From NCBI GenBank assembly GCA_021464415.1, contig CM038466.1, positions 28,025,017-28,089,016 on the forward strand: a stretch of DNA of 64,000 bases. Reading direction: 5' to 3'. The DNA is from Lonicera japonica. Taxonomy: Eukaryota; Streptophyta; Magnoliopsida; Dipsacales; Caprifoliaceae. The translations under genes were made by a program, and so were the position numbers. The notes beneath the pieces were generated by a model, which saw nothing but the letters and a program-made list of their open reading frames with translations, was not told where the DNA came from and did not search any database. This document shows, in pieces, positions 1 through 10,297 of the stretch; position 1 is the stretch's first letter; the number at the start of each line of letters is the position of its first letter.

Positions 1-499
1 TTAATCCAAAACCCTACGAACAAGCAACAAAATTGCTTAGCAACAGGGCATCACTATAGAAGCTATAGCTCTATTGGAAATTTCTCTTATTATTCCCGTA
101 CATATAAACGCATGATGTACATAAAATAAAGCCACGCATCCAGTGGTTACTTTTATCAGCAGATGTTCTCCATCTTACCTTCCACATTTTTCAGGAAAAT
201 GTGCTCTTCCTCATCACTCAAAGAATTTTATTCCATGGAAAAAAAATCAAAGAGTACGAGAACATCTCACCCCATCACGCAAATCGATTATCATCCAACT
301 TACTTATTATCAAACAGAGCCTTCAATATCGAAATCGGCTCAAAACCCTAAACCAACATTTCGACCAAGTATATAGCTATTCATAAGCGTTTACAAATGG
401 TAAAACCCCAACCGAACATTTCATTTCGTGAGCTAACATTCAATACTACACAGAGTCTAAAGGGTTTTTATATAGAAGGGTAAAGTAAGTAGCAAGTAC

Positions 500-635
500 C
501 TCTGTTGGTGCGAGAAATTGCGGTGTGGTTGAAAGGGACATGCGTCTTCCTCCATTGGAGATGAGTGTGGTTTTGAGTAAAGAAGGGAATCTTGTGAGGA
601 AGATTCGTAAAAGGTCGAGTGATACACAGCGCCAT
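500..635 (-). CDS. First coding exon of an unrecognised gene, truncated by the window edge
   Basis: An ATG at 635 (minus strand) opens 45 codons plus one base. It ends at a donor reading AGAG/GTACTT at 500/499. The predicted N-terminus (MALCITRPFTNLPHK...) is basic, rich in Thr, Asn and His and poor in acidic residues, as expected of an organelle transit peptide; that reading is inference. A good TATA box lies about 48 bp upstream of the ATG. I see no second exon between 1 and 498, so that stretch is taken as intron 1 and the body of the gene lies left of the window. The family cannot be recognised from the leader alone. Confidence 0.65.
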
Positions 636-682
636 TTTCCTTCCTTACCTAATTTTGGATTCTGTCGGTGACTTCGCTTACT

Positions 683-690
683 TTTATATA
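683..690 (-). promoter_or_regulatory. TATA box of the minus-strand gene starting at 635
   Basis: The minus strand reads TATATAAA here, about 48 bp upstream of the ATG. A start site near 655-660 would leave a 5' leader of about 20-25 bases, which is short but possible. Motif and position seen; function inferred. Confidence 0.5.
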
Positions 691-2036
691 CAGAGAGCCA
701 AAGGTTTTTAGGGTTATGTATTGTGAAATGTGAACCACGCAGCTATGTTCATTGAATCGGTGACCCGAAATTTTTCTTTATTATTATCATTATCATTTTA
801 TTTTATTTTATTTTTATACAAACCATATATTTAAAGGTTGGATTGTTTATTTGTTAGAATTTGAATAGTTGAATATGAATAATAAAAATTAATTTTGAAA
901 TTTGGAAATTGAGTATAAAAAAATGGATCATGTTAACGTGTGCTTTAACATGTTACGTATTTATAAATAGAAAGAATTAAATTATAACATACATTAAATT
1001 AGGTACATATTTTCATGCAAAAAGTGGTATTCTTCCGATTCATAAAAGTACATGTTATCATTTTACTAAATAAATTATTATTTTTTGGTTAAAAGGAAAG
1101 TTATATTTAGGGTGTGTTTGATTACCATAATTTTCTGTGAAAAATAGAGATTTTTCACCCAGGTTGTCATTTTTGATGTGTTTGATTGTCAAAAATTTTT
1201 GAGTAGTCAAATTCCATGTTTTTGGCAATCATTGCTTATTTTCCACCAAAACCATGAAAATATTTTCTTAAAGGGGGCATGTTTTTGTTTTCTAAGCAAT
1301 TGCACAAATTTCAAGACAAAATTTTACCCATTTTTTACATTAAAAATGACATAACTTATAATAAAAAATTTAAAATTTAATAAAAATTTAGTATTTAAAA
1401 TATAACAATCAAGATCAATTAAACAAAATCTATCATAACTATAGAATTATGTAAAAACAAATACCAATATTTTTTTCTATATTAAAAATGCTTTAATACA
1501 ATCAATATTTTCAGGGTAAAAAATTAAGGAAATCAAATACATTTAATTGACATTTTTTATGCAATTCAATTCTATGCAATTTAATTACCTAAAACTTATT
1601 TCTTTTTCATATAAATTTCATACTTGCAATTAATTACCTAGAACTTATTTGTTTTAGCCTTTTAGATGTATTTTTACGGTTTTTAGAATGTTAGGATTTT
1701 CATCTCCATATGTGTGATTATGTTATAAGCCCAAGTAGAACTTGGGCTTCAAAATTGGCTCGTACGGAAAGATCGTTAATGGGCTATATGTGCTATTCCT
1801 AAATTTACAATTTTTTATGCGAGATGGAAGTGTGTTTATAACAAATAATGTTTCTATTCACAACTTTTAATTTATAATTCGTCAAGATCGATGAAAAAAA
1901 TATCCATATGATAAATAATGTCGATCAATAGGAATTTTATGACAATGCCATTGGAAATGTATTTTTAAAACTTGAACATAAACAAATTTTTTAGTATCAA
2001 GAACCATGTGCTTAAATATACTTACATATTTTTAAT

Positions 2037-2068
<32 letters not shown>

Positions 2069-2555
2069 CTTACATGTTTATGTTTTTTATAAATTTAATT
2101 TAATTTATGTTAGTATTGATAATGCTCTAATTATAAAAAAAATCGATGGGGAAACCATAAAGAGGTGGCCTAAAGACAATAGAAAGAATCTTCTTCCATC
2201 TAGTTTATTTAATTTGTTCAGAGAAAACAACAGTTATTTTCCTCCCTGCTTACTGGAAGTGTAAACTTGTTGCACGTTAGATTTCATTTTACGAATGTAA
2301 AGCTATTATTTTTCTTTTGTTTTTGCTTTAATTCACAGAGATAGCAACATCAAAATTATTTATTAATCAATTTTTCTGATTATGAAGATAATATTGGGAG
2401 TCAATTTTCAATTTATTTTCATTGTGATGTGATGCCCAATATCTTCATTAAGTTCATGTCACTTGTTTCGAGGATAAATACATCGAGCTTGAATCTATGG
2501 ATAGATGGAACTTTGATGGAAACATAATAGAAGATGATCGTCGTTGATATTAACG
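691..2555. other. Intergenic, no gene seen
   Basis: AT-rich DNA with no open frame resembling a gene on either strand. At 1109 there is a GGGTGTGTTTGATT motif like the end of a Tourist/Harbinger MITE, but I find no matching right end nearby. A (TA)n microsatellite occupies 2041-2068. Confidence 0.6.
2041..2068. repeat. (TA)n microsatellite
   Basis: Uninterrupted TA dinucleotide run. Confidence 0.95.
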
Positions 2556-3171
2556 TTGTATTTGGGAGTTTAAGAGAGAAACGAAAAAAAGAGATAGTAT
2601 TAATCTGAAAAGAAGAGAAAGGAAGAGAAAGGAAAATAATTCTCTCTTTTGTACGAGAGTTTATGAAGGAAGAGAATGTTATAATCTCTCTTTAGTATTT
2701 GTAAGTTGAGAAGAAAAGAGAGAGAGAGAGAGAAAATATCATCTTTTAAAAATGGGTTATTTGGCTTTTGGCACTAATTAATTGAGCCATAACTAACTTT
2801 AGTACCCAAAATTTAGCATATTGCACCTTTGGCCCCCATTTTAAATGGTTTCCGTCCGAAGACAGGTCAATCCGTTTGTTGGCTTTTTATTTTAACCAGA
2901 AGGACCAAAATACACTTCAATCCATCCCATTCTTCTTTAGACAAACCCAATCTCCATTCCTTCAACGTTAACTTTTTTTGTACAGAAAAAAACCCTTAAC
3001 TTTCTTCATTTCCAGCCACTACTTCCATTGAAGCTGGCTATTTTCTTCACCTCTCAAATACACACCACCTCCACCATACCCCCTTCACAACATCACAGAC
3101 CACTCCCACCTTACCTTCAATCAACCAAACCACCACTCTATCTCCACCAAACGAAGATTACTCTTTACTTA

Positions 3172-3369
3172 TGTTGACAAATAGAGAAAGAGATGAGAGA
3201 ATGAATTATGTTATATTTTTTACAAGAGCTTAAGTCTATATATATATACATGAATGAGTGAGGTTAGTGGTGTGGTGTATTGTGTTGACCACCACTTCAT
3301 CTAGAAGTGGTAGTTGGTGATGTATGGGTTCACACTACATCTATGCATATCTGACTACATATTATAATA
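3172..3369 (-). repeat. 3' LTR of the Copia element
   Basis: 198 bp, nearly identical to 8336-8531. In element sense it begins TATTATAATATG directly after the purine tract and ends TGTCAACA. The borders are therefore TA..CA instead of the canonical TG..CA. Confidence 0.9.
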
Positions 3370-3380
3370 CTCTTCCTCAA
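3370..3380 (-). promoter_or_regulatory. Polypurine tract of the Copia element
   Basis: In element sense TTGAGGAAGAG, immediately before the 3' LTR. This is the usual plus-strand primer position and it supports the LTR border at 3369. Confidence 0.75.
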
Positions 3381-3700
3381 GTTGGCATCCATATATCAAA
3401 CATGCCTAACTTGCTAACCATTTTGGCAAATATCTTTCCTGTCACGGCCTTTGTGAATATGTCAGCTAACTGATCTTCAGAGCATATATGAGGAACATAA
3501 ATAACTTTATCTTCTAACTTCTCTTTGATGAAGAACATATCCACTTCAACATGCTTTATTCTATCATGTTGAACTGGATTGTATGGGATATCACATGCTA
3601 CCTTGTTGTCACAATATAGCACCATAGGTTCTTTCGAAGGAAAATCGAGATCTGTCAGTAGCAGTTTCAACCACAATAATTCTTGAATACCAACTGCCAT
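3377..3700 (-). pseudogene. Copia RNase H fragment
   Basis: A 107-codon open segment carries the C-terminal Copia RNase H domain. The signature blocks are LYCDNKVA, HDRIKHVEVD and EDQLADIFTKA. These contain the catalytic Asp of the CDN motif and the conserved ADIFTK tail. It ends near the polypurine tract, as expected of the polyprotein C-terminus. Upstream sequence (about 3700-3940) is related but in another frame or interrupted, so this is part of a broken polyprotein. Confidence 0.85.
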
Positions 3701-3937
3701 TCCTCGATATTCTGCTTCTGCACTTGATCAGGATACTACATTTTCCTTTTTACTCCTTCAAGTGACCAAGTTTTCTCCTACAAATGTGAAGTACCCTGAT
3801 GTAGACCTTCTGTCACATATATTACCTGCCCAATCAGCATTAGTGTATCCTTCAACCTTAAGGAAATCCTTATTTTTCTGGAACATGATTCCCTTTCTAG
3901 GAGCTGTTTTGAGATAACTAATAATCCTCATAACTGC

Positions 3938-4649
3938 CTACTTATGCTTCTCCTCTGGATTATGCAGGAATTGACTGACAATGCTCAATGCATATGATAT
4001 ATCAAGCCTTGTATGTGCTAGATACATCAATCTTCCCACCAATCTCTGATAGCGCCCTTTATCGACGGGCACTTGATCTGTTTCGACCTCTAACTTCAAA
4101 CCTTTCTCTATTGGAGTCTCTGACGGTTGACAAGTAGACATTTCGGTTTCGTTTAGTAAATCTAGAGCATACTTTCTCTGAAAAAGAAAAATGCCTTTTG
4201 ATGATCTAGACACTTTGATTCCCAAAAAATACTTCAAGTTCCCAAGATCTTTCATCTCAAACTCCTGAGATAAGAGCTTTTTCAATGCCTGTTGTTCTCG
4301 AGGGTCATTTTCTGTGAGCACCAATGTTATCTACATGAACGATAAGTACCGTAATCTTCTCATGACTTTTCTTCAAAAATAAGGTATGGTCAGAATTACT
4401 CTGACTGTACCCAAACTTTCGCATCGACTTTGCGAATCTCTCAAACCAGGCTCTGAGGGATTGTTTTAGTCCATACAAAGATTTTTTCAACTTGCAGACT
4501 TTATTCGTATGCTCAACCGGGATCTTATATCCAGGTGGAAACTCCATATACACCTCCTCCTCTAACTCCCCATGTAGGAAGGCATTTTTTACATTGAACT
4601 GTTGTAGAGACCAACCCAAGTCTGCAGCTAATGAGAGTAACACTCGCAC
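3938..4649 (-). pseudogene. Copia reverse transcriptase, frameshifted
   Basis: Two open segments in different frames (4305-4649 and 3938-4324) together cover the palm. The first has FNVKNAFLHGELEEEVYME, KLKKSLYGLKQS and the region of the catalytic motif. That motif reads HVDN where Copia elements normally have YVDD, so the second catalytic Asp is replaced by Asn. The second segment has the downstream MKDLGNLKYFLGIKV and YQRLVGRLMYLAHTR blocks. A frameshift between the segments plus the active-site substitution make it non-functional. Upstream thumb-proximal sequence (4650-5180) survives only in short frames. Confidence 0.88.
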
Positions 4650-5512
4650 CGTATTGATTTTTTCTATTGGCGCAAATGTCTACAGATAATCAATCACATG
4701 AGTTTATATGTAGCCTTTTGCAACTAGTCTCGCCTTGAATCTTTTGATGTGCCATCTGCTTTAAATTTTACAGTGTACACCCACTTGCAACCCACCTTCT
4801 TCTTTTCTGCTGGTAATTCGGCCAACTACCATGTGTTATTTTTCAATAAGGACTTCATCTCTTCATCCATTGCTGATTTTCACTTAGGATTACATAAGGC
4901 TTCCTGCACACTGTTAGGAATAGATACATAAGATAATTGATTCACAAATGATTTGTTATATGCAGTTAACCGATCATAAGACACATAATTACTCATAAAA
5001 TACTTGGCTTTACTGGTAAAGTCCGGGTCATATGTGGGCTTAGGTACCCCTCTATTTGTTCGGTTAGAAAGCTGCTTTATAAGAATATAAGAAGATAATA
5101 CCTGGGAGGCCTCAGTTTCAGGGATATTTGAAGTGGACGATTGGTTGTTTGCGTTAGGCGGAGATGGAGATGGAGACGGCACAACTTCACTCGAAAAGGT
5201 TTATGTTGTTTTTATATCAGGGGATGACGGGATTTCAGTTGTATCTGCTGCCGGTGGTGAACTTGAAGTCAACGTTGAAACTACCTCTATTGAGTTTATC
5301 TCTTCCTCATTGATATTTTTAAATAACTGAACTTCCTTATAATGCTCTCACTGAAGTTCAGTTCGGTGAAAGTACATAGTTTCTTCATGAAATATCACAT
5401 CCATGGTGACATACAGTTTTTGTGTGAGAGGATGATAATATCGATACCCCTTTTGAGAAGATGCATACCATACAAAGACACATTTGAGAGCGCGCGGTTC
5501 AAGCTTGTTTCG

Positions 5513-6373
5513 TTATTCCTTTGGTAAATGGACGAATGTAACACATCCAAACACCCGGGGATGAAGATTTGACACGGTAGGAACTGAGACAAATTTAACT
5601 AAAACTTCGAAGGGTGTCTGAAAATCAAGTACAGCTGATGGAATGCGGTTTACTAAATAAACAGCCAAAGAGAGTGCCTCACCCCAATATGAGGTTGGTG
5701 TGTTTGCGCCGATCAATGATGCCCGAATTATTTCCAACAAATGACAATTTTTTCGTTTGGCAGCCCCATTTTGTTGAGGAGTATAAAGACATGTTGTCTG
5801 ATGAATAATCCTATGGAGTTTGAAGTATAGTTGTAACTTGGTACTCATATATTCACCACCATTATCACTTCGGAGAATTTGAATAGTAGCGTTATACTGT
5901 GTACTGATCTGTTTATGGAATCCCTGAAACAAGCTACTAACTTCACTTTTGGATTTCATGGGACAAACCCACGTCATCCGAGTGCAATCATCAATAAACG
6001 TGACAAACCATTGTATACTACTTAAAGAAGGAATGTGAGATGGGCCCCATACATCAGAATGAATAATCATAAATGGAACTGAACTTTTACTCAATGAAGG
6101 TTTAAAGGAAGTATGGTGGCTTTTAGCTAATTCACAAATCTCACAATGAAAAATAGAAGAATCAACTTTATTAACTAAATGGGAGAATAGCTTCTGTAAG
6201 TAACCAAACGATGCGTGTCCTAACCGGCGGTACCATAACCAAAGTTCATCTGCATTCTTCTTTTCAGAGGTATTAGTGTGTAAGGACTTGTGCAAGTGAT
6301 TTGTGTTTTTCAACTCCAGGTCCAGGTAGTACAATTTTCCCCTCCTAACGCCATAACCAATCGTCTTCTTCAT
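5513..6373 (-). pseudogene. Copia GAG-pre-integrase and integrase core
   Basis: A 286-codon open segment. Near residue 45 it has the HHCC zinc-binding region (LWYRRLGHASF, then FHCEICELAKSHH). The integrase catalytic core follows: HSDVWGP with the first Asp, the FIDDCTRMTWV block, RSDNGGEYMS with the second Asp, and PQQNGAAKR leading to the catalytic Glu region. The retained motifs suggest the integrase was lost by frame breaks on either side, not by active-site mutation. The core continues in other frames toward 5180. Confidence 0.9.
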
Positions 6374-6523
6374 CTGAATATCCTTAAAAACACAATGAGA
6401 AGGCCAAAATATGACAACACAGCGTAAGGCATTAGTTATTTGAGTAACAGATAATATGTTATAATCTAAGGATGGTACTAATAAGACGGAGCTAAGGTTC
6501 AGGGTGTTTGATAGAATGACTGA

Positions 6524-7663
6524 TCATTTTTCTACTACGGGAACTGGAGCACCATTAGATGTGGAAACAAAGGTCTGAGATGATAGGGTTAAAGAAGTAA
6601 CCATTTTTAAATTATATGTCATATGATCAGTTGCACCTGAATCAATTACCCATGTATTATTCAAAATAGAGACAGAATGTAAAGCCGTACCTGATGTACC
6701 TGTGGTGGTGAGTAAGCCTGAGGCCTGTTTGTTACCTCCTCTTGTGGTCGGACCTGTTCGGCGAGTGCGAGAATCCTTCCACCAATCTGGATAGCCAATG
6801 ATTTCATAGCAACCCTTTTTCAAGTGTCCTGTAAGTCCGCAGACAGAGCATAGAGGGTACTTAGAGGTCGAACCCCAAGAGTCATTCGGCTGATTACCAA
6901 AGCCGAATCGTTTATCTGAATTAAGCCAATTGGAATTGGAGGGAACTTGATTACGGGCTATCATAGCTGCAGTGTTTATTGCGGGGTTCATTATTTATAG
7001 TCGAAGAGCTTTTCGACGTACCAGGGCATATACCGCTTCTAGTTCTGAAACCGGCTCCTTTCGCAGAATCTTACCCAGAATCTGTTCAAGTTCGTTATCC
7101 AACCCGGCAAGAAAAATGTGCACTCTCAAGCGTTGAAATAATATCCTATAAGACTCCACATCATTAAGGGTTTCCATAACTACCTTATCACGGTGGTCTA
7201 ACTCGCTGAATATCTCTGTCAGTTCACCATATAATTCAGATATTGATTGCCCATCCTGTTTGGCAGTGAAGGCCTGTTGGTTCAAAGAAAAAACCTATAG
7301 TTCATCAGCCCCATTATGAAATGCTATAGATAGTGATTTCTAGATCTCACGCGCAGTAGGAATATGAATGTAACGTTTCATGATTTTCGGTTTCATTGAC
7401 ATTAAGAGCTAGCGTTTTACGCGTTAGTTATCAGGAGATCATTTATCGTATTCTGGTGTTCCTTCTTTCGGAATTGAGGTTGAACCCTGAATGAAAGAGA
7501 ATTTTTGTTTCTCTGCGATGTGCATCTCTATGAGTTGAGACCATATATAATAGTTGGTTTCATCTAGTAGAAGGTTGATATTGAATGAGGAGCCCTCAGT
7601 TTGAATAATGAGAAGGGAATTCTTTGTGGATGATCCGGTCATGGTTATGGAGTCGTTAGCCAT
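6524..7663 (-). pseudogene. Copia gag, zinc knuckle and protease start, frameshifted
   Basis: Three open segments in element order. At 7439-7663 is the gag N-terminus, with an ATG at 7663 and the LLDETNYYIWSQLIEMHI block. At 6995-7285 is the gag core, with LRVHIFLAGLDNELEQI. At 6524-6991 is a CCHC zinc knuckle (CSVCGLTGHLKKGC) followed by the aspartic-protease motif DSGATDHM. Stops and frame changes around 7290-7440 and 6991 separate the segments. This is standard for the Copia family, so function is established by similarity; the breaks are seen directly. Confidence 0.88.
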
Positions 7664-7857
7664 TGGAGAAATGTAATACTCAAATCTAGATAAAATCTAA
7701 ATTTTTTGAGACCGTGGTTGTGTTCAGAGGGTTAAAAAATGCCAGGAACAAGTTCTGGGGTAAAAAATATAACTTTCAAAAAGTTCAAGGGCCAAAGTAG
7801 AAATACCAAACAATTATGCGGGTTAATTTGTAAATAATCTGAAGTTTTGGCTAGCTG

Positions 7858-8022
7858 CTGACGTGGCGGGTTTGGTCAACAGTCAACAATGACGTGGCTG
7901 ACATGTGGCGCTAATATGGCACTGACTGGCTGACACGTGGCGCTGACGTGGCTGGCAATGGCGTGGTCTCACTGACACATGGCGCTGGTGTGGCTGACAC
8001 GTGGCGCTAGGGCAGACATGGC
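7858..8022. repeat. Degenerate ACGTGGC-rich repeats in the Copia leader
   Basis: Between the primer site and gag lies a GC-rich block in which GCTGACACGTGGCGCT-like units recur. Two near-exact copies sit at about 7931 and 7993, with several decayed ones between. Each carries CACGTGGC or ACGTGGC, the core bound by plant bZIP factors (G-box/ABRE). A transcriptional role is inference. Confidence 0.6.
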
Positions 8023-8324
8023 GTGATATGCGTCTGTCTTCTTTAGCTGGTGGTGCATGAGAATGGCGGAACGGATACTGGATTCTGTGGGTGGCGCGTG
8101 AAGCGCGTGAGTGCTCAAAATCATGTAATTCGAACATGTTTAGGATCGTATTGTCAAGACGATCAGGATGATATGATGGTTGGTTGGGTTAGATGTTTCT
8201 ATTGGATGAATGAAGCTTTTGAACCTCTGTATGTAGTTTTTTTTTTTGAAAATGGTGTGGGTTCTGCTGTAATGGTGTTGGGTCTGTGGGGATGGTGTGG
8301 TTGTGTTTAATGTGTCAACTATTC

Positions 8325-8335
8325 CTCTGATACCA
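8325..8335 (-). promoter_or_regulatory. Primer binding site of the Copia element
   Basis: In element sense TGGTATCAGAG, complementary to the 3' end of initiator methionine tRNA. It starts at the base next to the 5' LTR (8336) and fixes that LTR's internal border. Confidence 0.92.
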
Positions 8336-8531
8336 TGTTGACAAATAGAGAGAGATAAGAGAATGAATCATGTTATATTTTTTACAAGAGCTTAAGTCTA
8401 TATATATATACATGAATGAGTGAGGTTGGTGGTGTGGCGTATTGTGTTGACCACCACTTCATCTAGAAGTGGTGGTTGGTGATACATGGGTTCACACTAC
8501 ATCTATACATATTTGACTACATATTGTAATA
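8336..8531 (-). repeat. 5' LTR of the Copia element
   Basis: 196 bp, partner of 3172-3369. It differs by scattered transitions and a 2-bp indel. In element sense it ends TGTCAACA directly before the primer site. A TATATATATA run inside both LTRs could act as the core promoter. Confidence 0.9.
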
Positions 8532-9154
8532 ACTTGTCATCGCCATCAACTTCATCTTCCTATATTTCCACCGTAACCCATATTCAGAAAAGCTTATTGA
8601 GTACCTACAGCCACAAGGGAAGAGGCAGTGGAACTAATTTCCCAATTCTCATTTTTGTCTTCTTCTTTGTTCTTGCTCCTTTAATTTTCTACAAACTTGA
8701 TTAGAACTCTGACCTTATTATTGTTTTGTTGTGATGTTAAATTATCCACCTAATTTGAGCTTGTGGGTAATTGCTTTGAATTTTGGTTTTAGCTTTCAAT
8801 CTTGAGATTTTTTGATTCAATTATAAACATATGCGATCGTCAAAACAGGTTTGGGTTTTGTTTAGAGCTACAGGTAATGATTAGAAAAAAGGATGTTGAT
8901 GAATTGTGAGGTTTTTGCTTTGTTTTTCTATTAGTTTATTATAGAGCTTTACTTTGAGTAATTTGATTCTTTTTTGTTTTTCCTTTTTTATGAAGTTCAT
9001 TTTCTTACACATCCTTTTCTATAAAATATATACGTAGAATGTAAATGTTCAATGGATTTTCCCAATTTTACCATTTGTTTTGAAGTATAAAATATTTTTA
9101 TAACCTTTCTAATAATTAATTAATCATATATATAAGTTTACTATTTAGGTGTAG

Positions 9155-9265
9155 ATATATCTGAGCATTAGGCGTTTAACAAGAGGGGTAGTAGAATTTA
9201 TAAATGGGCTAGAAGTAGATCTTGATGCAATCATCCTTGAAAGCAATGTACCCTCTTGGCTAAAG
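9155..9265 (+). pseudogene. Exon-like block inside the MULE, possible captured gene fragment
   Basis: 37 codons are open between an acceptor-like TAG at 9152-9154 and a donor AAG/GTACTA at 9265/9266. The peptide contains RRLTRGVVEFINGLEVDLDA and ends ESNVPSWLK. Its amphipathic, charged composition is unlike the surrounding AT-rich DNA and reads like a real protein exon. I do not recognise the parent gene. A second open frame, reading IQKSLLSTYSHKGRGSG and then a hydrophobic stretch, ends at 8704 and is continuous with sequence left of the Copia insertion once the Copia and one target copy are removed. Together they suggest captured host sequence. Whether it is expressed is unknown. Confidence 0.45.
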
Positions 9266-9292
9266 GTACTAACTTAATCAATTATTAATAAA

Positions 9293-9325
<33 letters not shown>

Positions 9326-9326
9326 C
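9293..9326. repeat. (TC)n(TG)n microsatellite
   Basis: Compound dinucleotide run inside the MULE. Confidence 0.9.
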
Positions 9327-9793
9327 TAGTTTTCTTGATTCTTGATCCCCTGTTTTAATTCTTTCCATTATTGAGCTCTAATGGTGTAATTAAAGAAAAT
9401 GGGACGGAGAAGAGAGGGTATATTGGGGCATTTGAACAAAAATGTAGGTCAACTAACGATTGACTGGTCTTTGGACGGAAACCATCCAAAATGAGGGCTA
9501 AAGGTGCAATATACTAAATTTTGAGTACCAAAGTTAGTTATAACACAATTAATATGTGCCAAAAGCCAAATAACCCTTTAAAAATTTGTTATGTATTTTA
9601 AGGATAAAATTGTTAATACATTAAATTTTCATTAAAAAACTTTATCTTCTCTCCGATTTGGAGAGAAAGTTTTAATTAATTTTCTCTCCATTTTTCTCAT
9701 ATTCTCCCAATAAAAAACTCTCAAACGAGAGAACATTTAAACTTTCTTTCATTTTCTCTCCCTTTCTCTCAAAATTGAAACTCCCAAACAAAA

Positions 9794-10297
9794 TGTGAAT
9801 TATTTGATTGAAGAATAAAAGATGATTAATACGATTAGGGCATTACTGTAATATTTGGAATTGTATTTTAATTAAGAAAGTAAAACCGCCAAAAAGGAAA
9901 AAAAATATATATATATATATATATAAATAGTAATTTATTAGTTGTATAGGTAACAAAGTTATCCATTGACTCGCTAAGTAAGCTAAATTTGTGTTGAATA
10001 TTGTTTCTGGAGGATGCGCTCCTTATTTTTGTTTCTCATAATTAATTAGTGCTAAATTTGGAACTCGTTAAATTAAGAGCGAATATACTGATAGATCTTT
10101 ATGGACAAAAACTTAACTTACCCTTTCCTTATATAATAATTTTTTTCCTAAGAGATTTATTTCATCTGAAATTACGTTTAGGTAACTTCCTTATTAAGGC
10201 AAAATTCCTCCTACATACAAATTCTATTACTTTTTCCCTTCAACCCCATCCTAAAACGCTTTTTCTCCCTCTAAATTAAATTCCTTCTCATCTTCTA
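9794..10297. other. Upstream region of the 14-3-3 gene
   Basis: AT-rich with an (AT)n run near 9906-9925. A TATATAATA motif at about 10130 lies 165 bp before the ATG and could be the TATA box, followed by a C/T-rich leader. No other gene seen. Confidence 0.4.

Larger units (their letters stand above)
3172..8531 (-). mobile_element. Ty1/Copia LTR retrotransposon, degenerate
   Basis: A 5.36-kb element, minus sense. LTRs are at 8336-8531 (5') and 3172-3369 (3'), with a tRNA-iMet-type primer site beside the 5' LTR and a purine tract beside the 3' LTR. Domain order is gag, CCHC zinc knuckle, protease, integrase, reverse transcriptase, RNase H; integrase before reverse transcriptase marks Copia. 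Several frameshifts and stops break the polyprotein and the reverse-transcriptase catalytic motif is altered, so it is inactive. The LTRs differ at roughly a dozen of about 196 sites (about 94% identical by eye), so the insertion is not recent. Flanks ACTTA and ACTTG are the probable target duplication, one base diverged. Confidence 0.93.
2754..9576. mobile_element. Non-autonomous MULE (Pack-MULE-like), split by a Copia insertion
   Basis: The ends are long terminal inverted repeats of about 190 bp, starting GGGTTATTTGGCTTTTGGCA. The left arm is about 2754-2945 and the right arm about 9385-9576. They are flanked by a perfect 9-bp target duplication TTTAAAAAT at 2745-2753 and 9577-9585. Long inverted repeats with a 9-bp duplication are the hallmark of Mutator-like elements. 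Without the Copia (3172-8531) the element is about 1.46 kb and has no transposase, so it is non-autonomous. The interior holds an open frame continuous across the Copia site and an exon-like block at 9155-9265, as in a Pack-MULE that has captured host gene pieces. The ends and duplication are seen; capture is inference. Confidence 0.88.
2556..9793. repeat. Older inverted-repeat element split by the MULE
   Basis: The flanks of the MULE are inverted copies of each other. TTTGGGAGTTT at 2561-2571 is followed by GA-rich sequence, and AAACTCCCAAA at 9778-9788 is preceded by the CT-rich counterpart. Motifs inside both arms also pair, for instance a CTCTC..GAGAGTTT block. Removing 2754-9576 and one duplication leaves about 400 bp, the size of a MITE. 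No target duplication could be fixed at its ends, so superfamily and exact borders are uncertain. Confidence 0.5.

Noticed and set aside
143..386. Three overlapping plus-strand frames at the left edge
   Set aside because: They lie in what should be intron 1 of the minus-strand gene, overlap one another in different frames and have no protein-like composition.
5133..5808. Plus-strand frames across the Copia integrase region
   Set aside because: Antisense shadows of the minus-strand Copia polyprotein.
7883..8137. Minus-strand frame rich in His, Arg and Gln
   Set aside because: It comes from the ACGTGGC repeats of the Copia leader; its apparent peptide repeats only reflect the DNA repeats.
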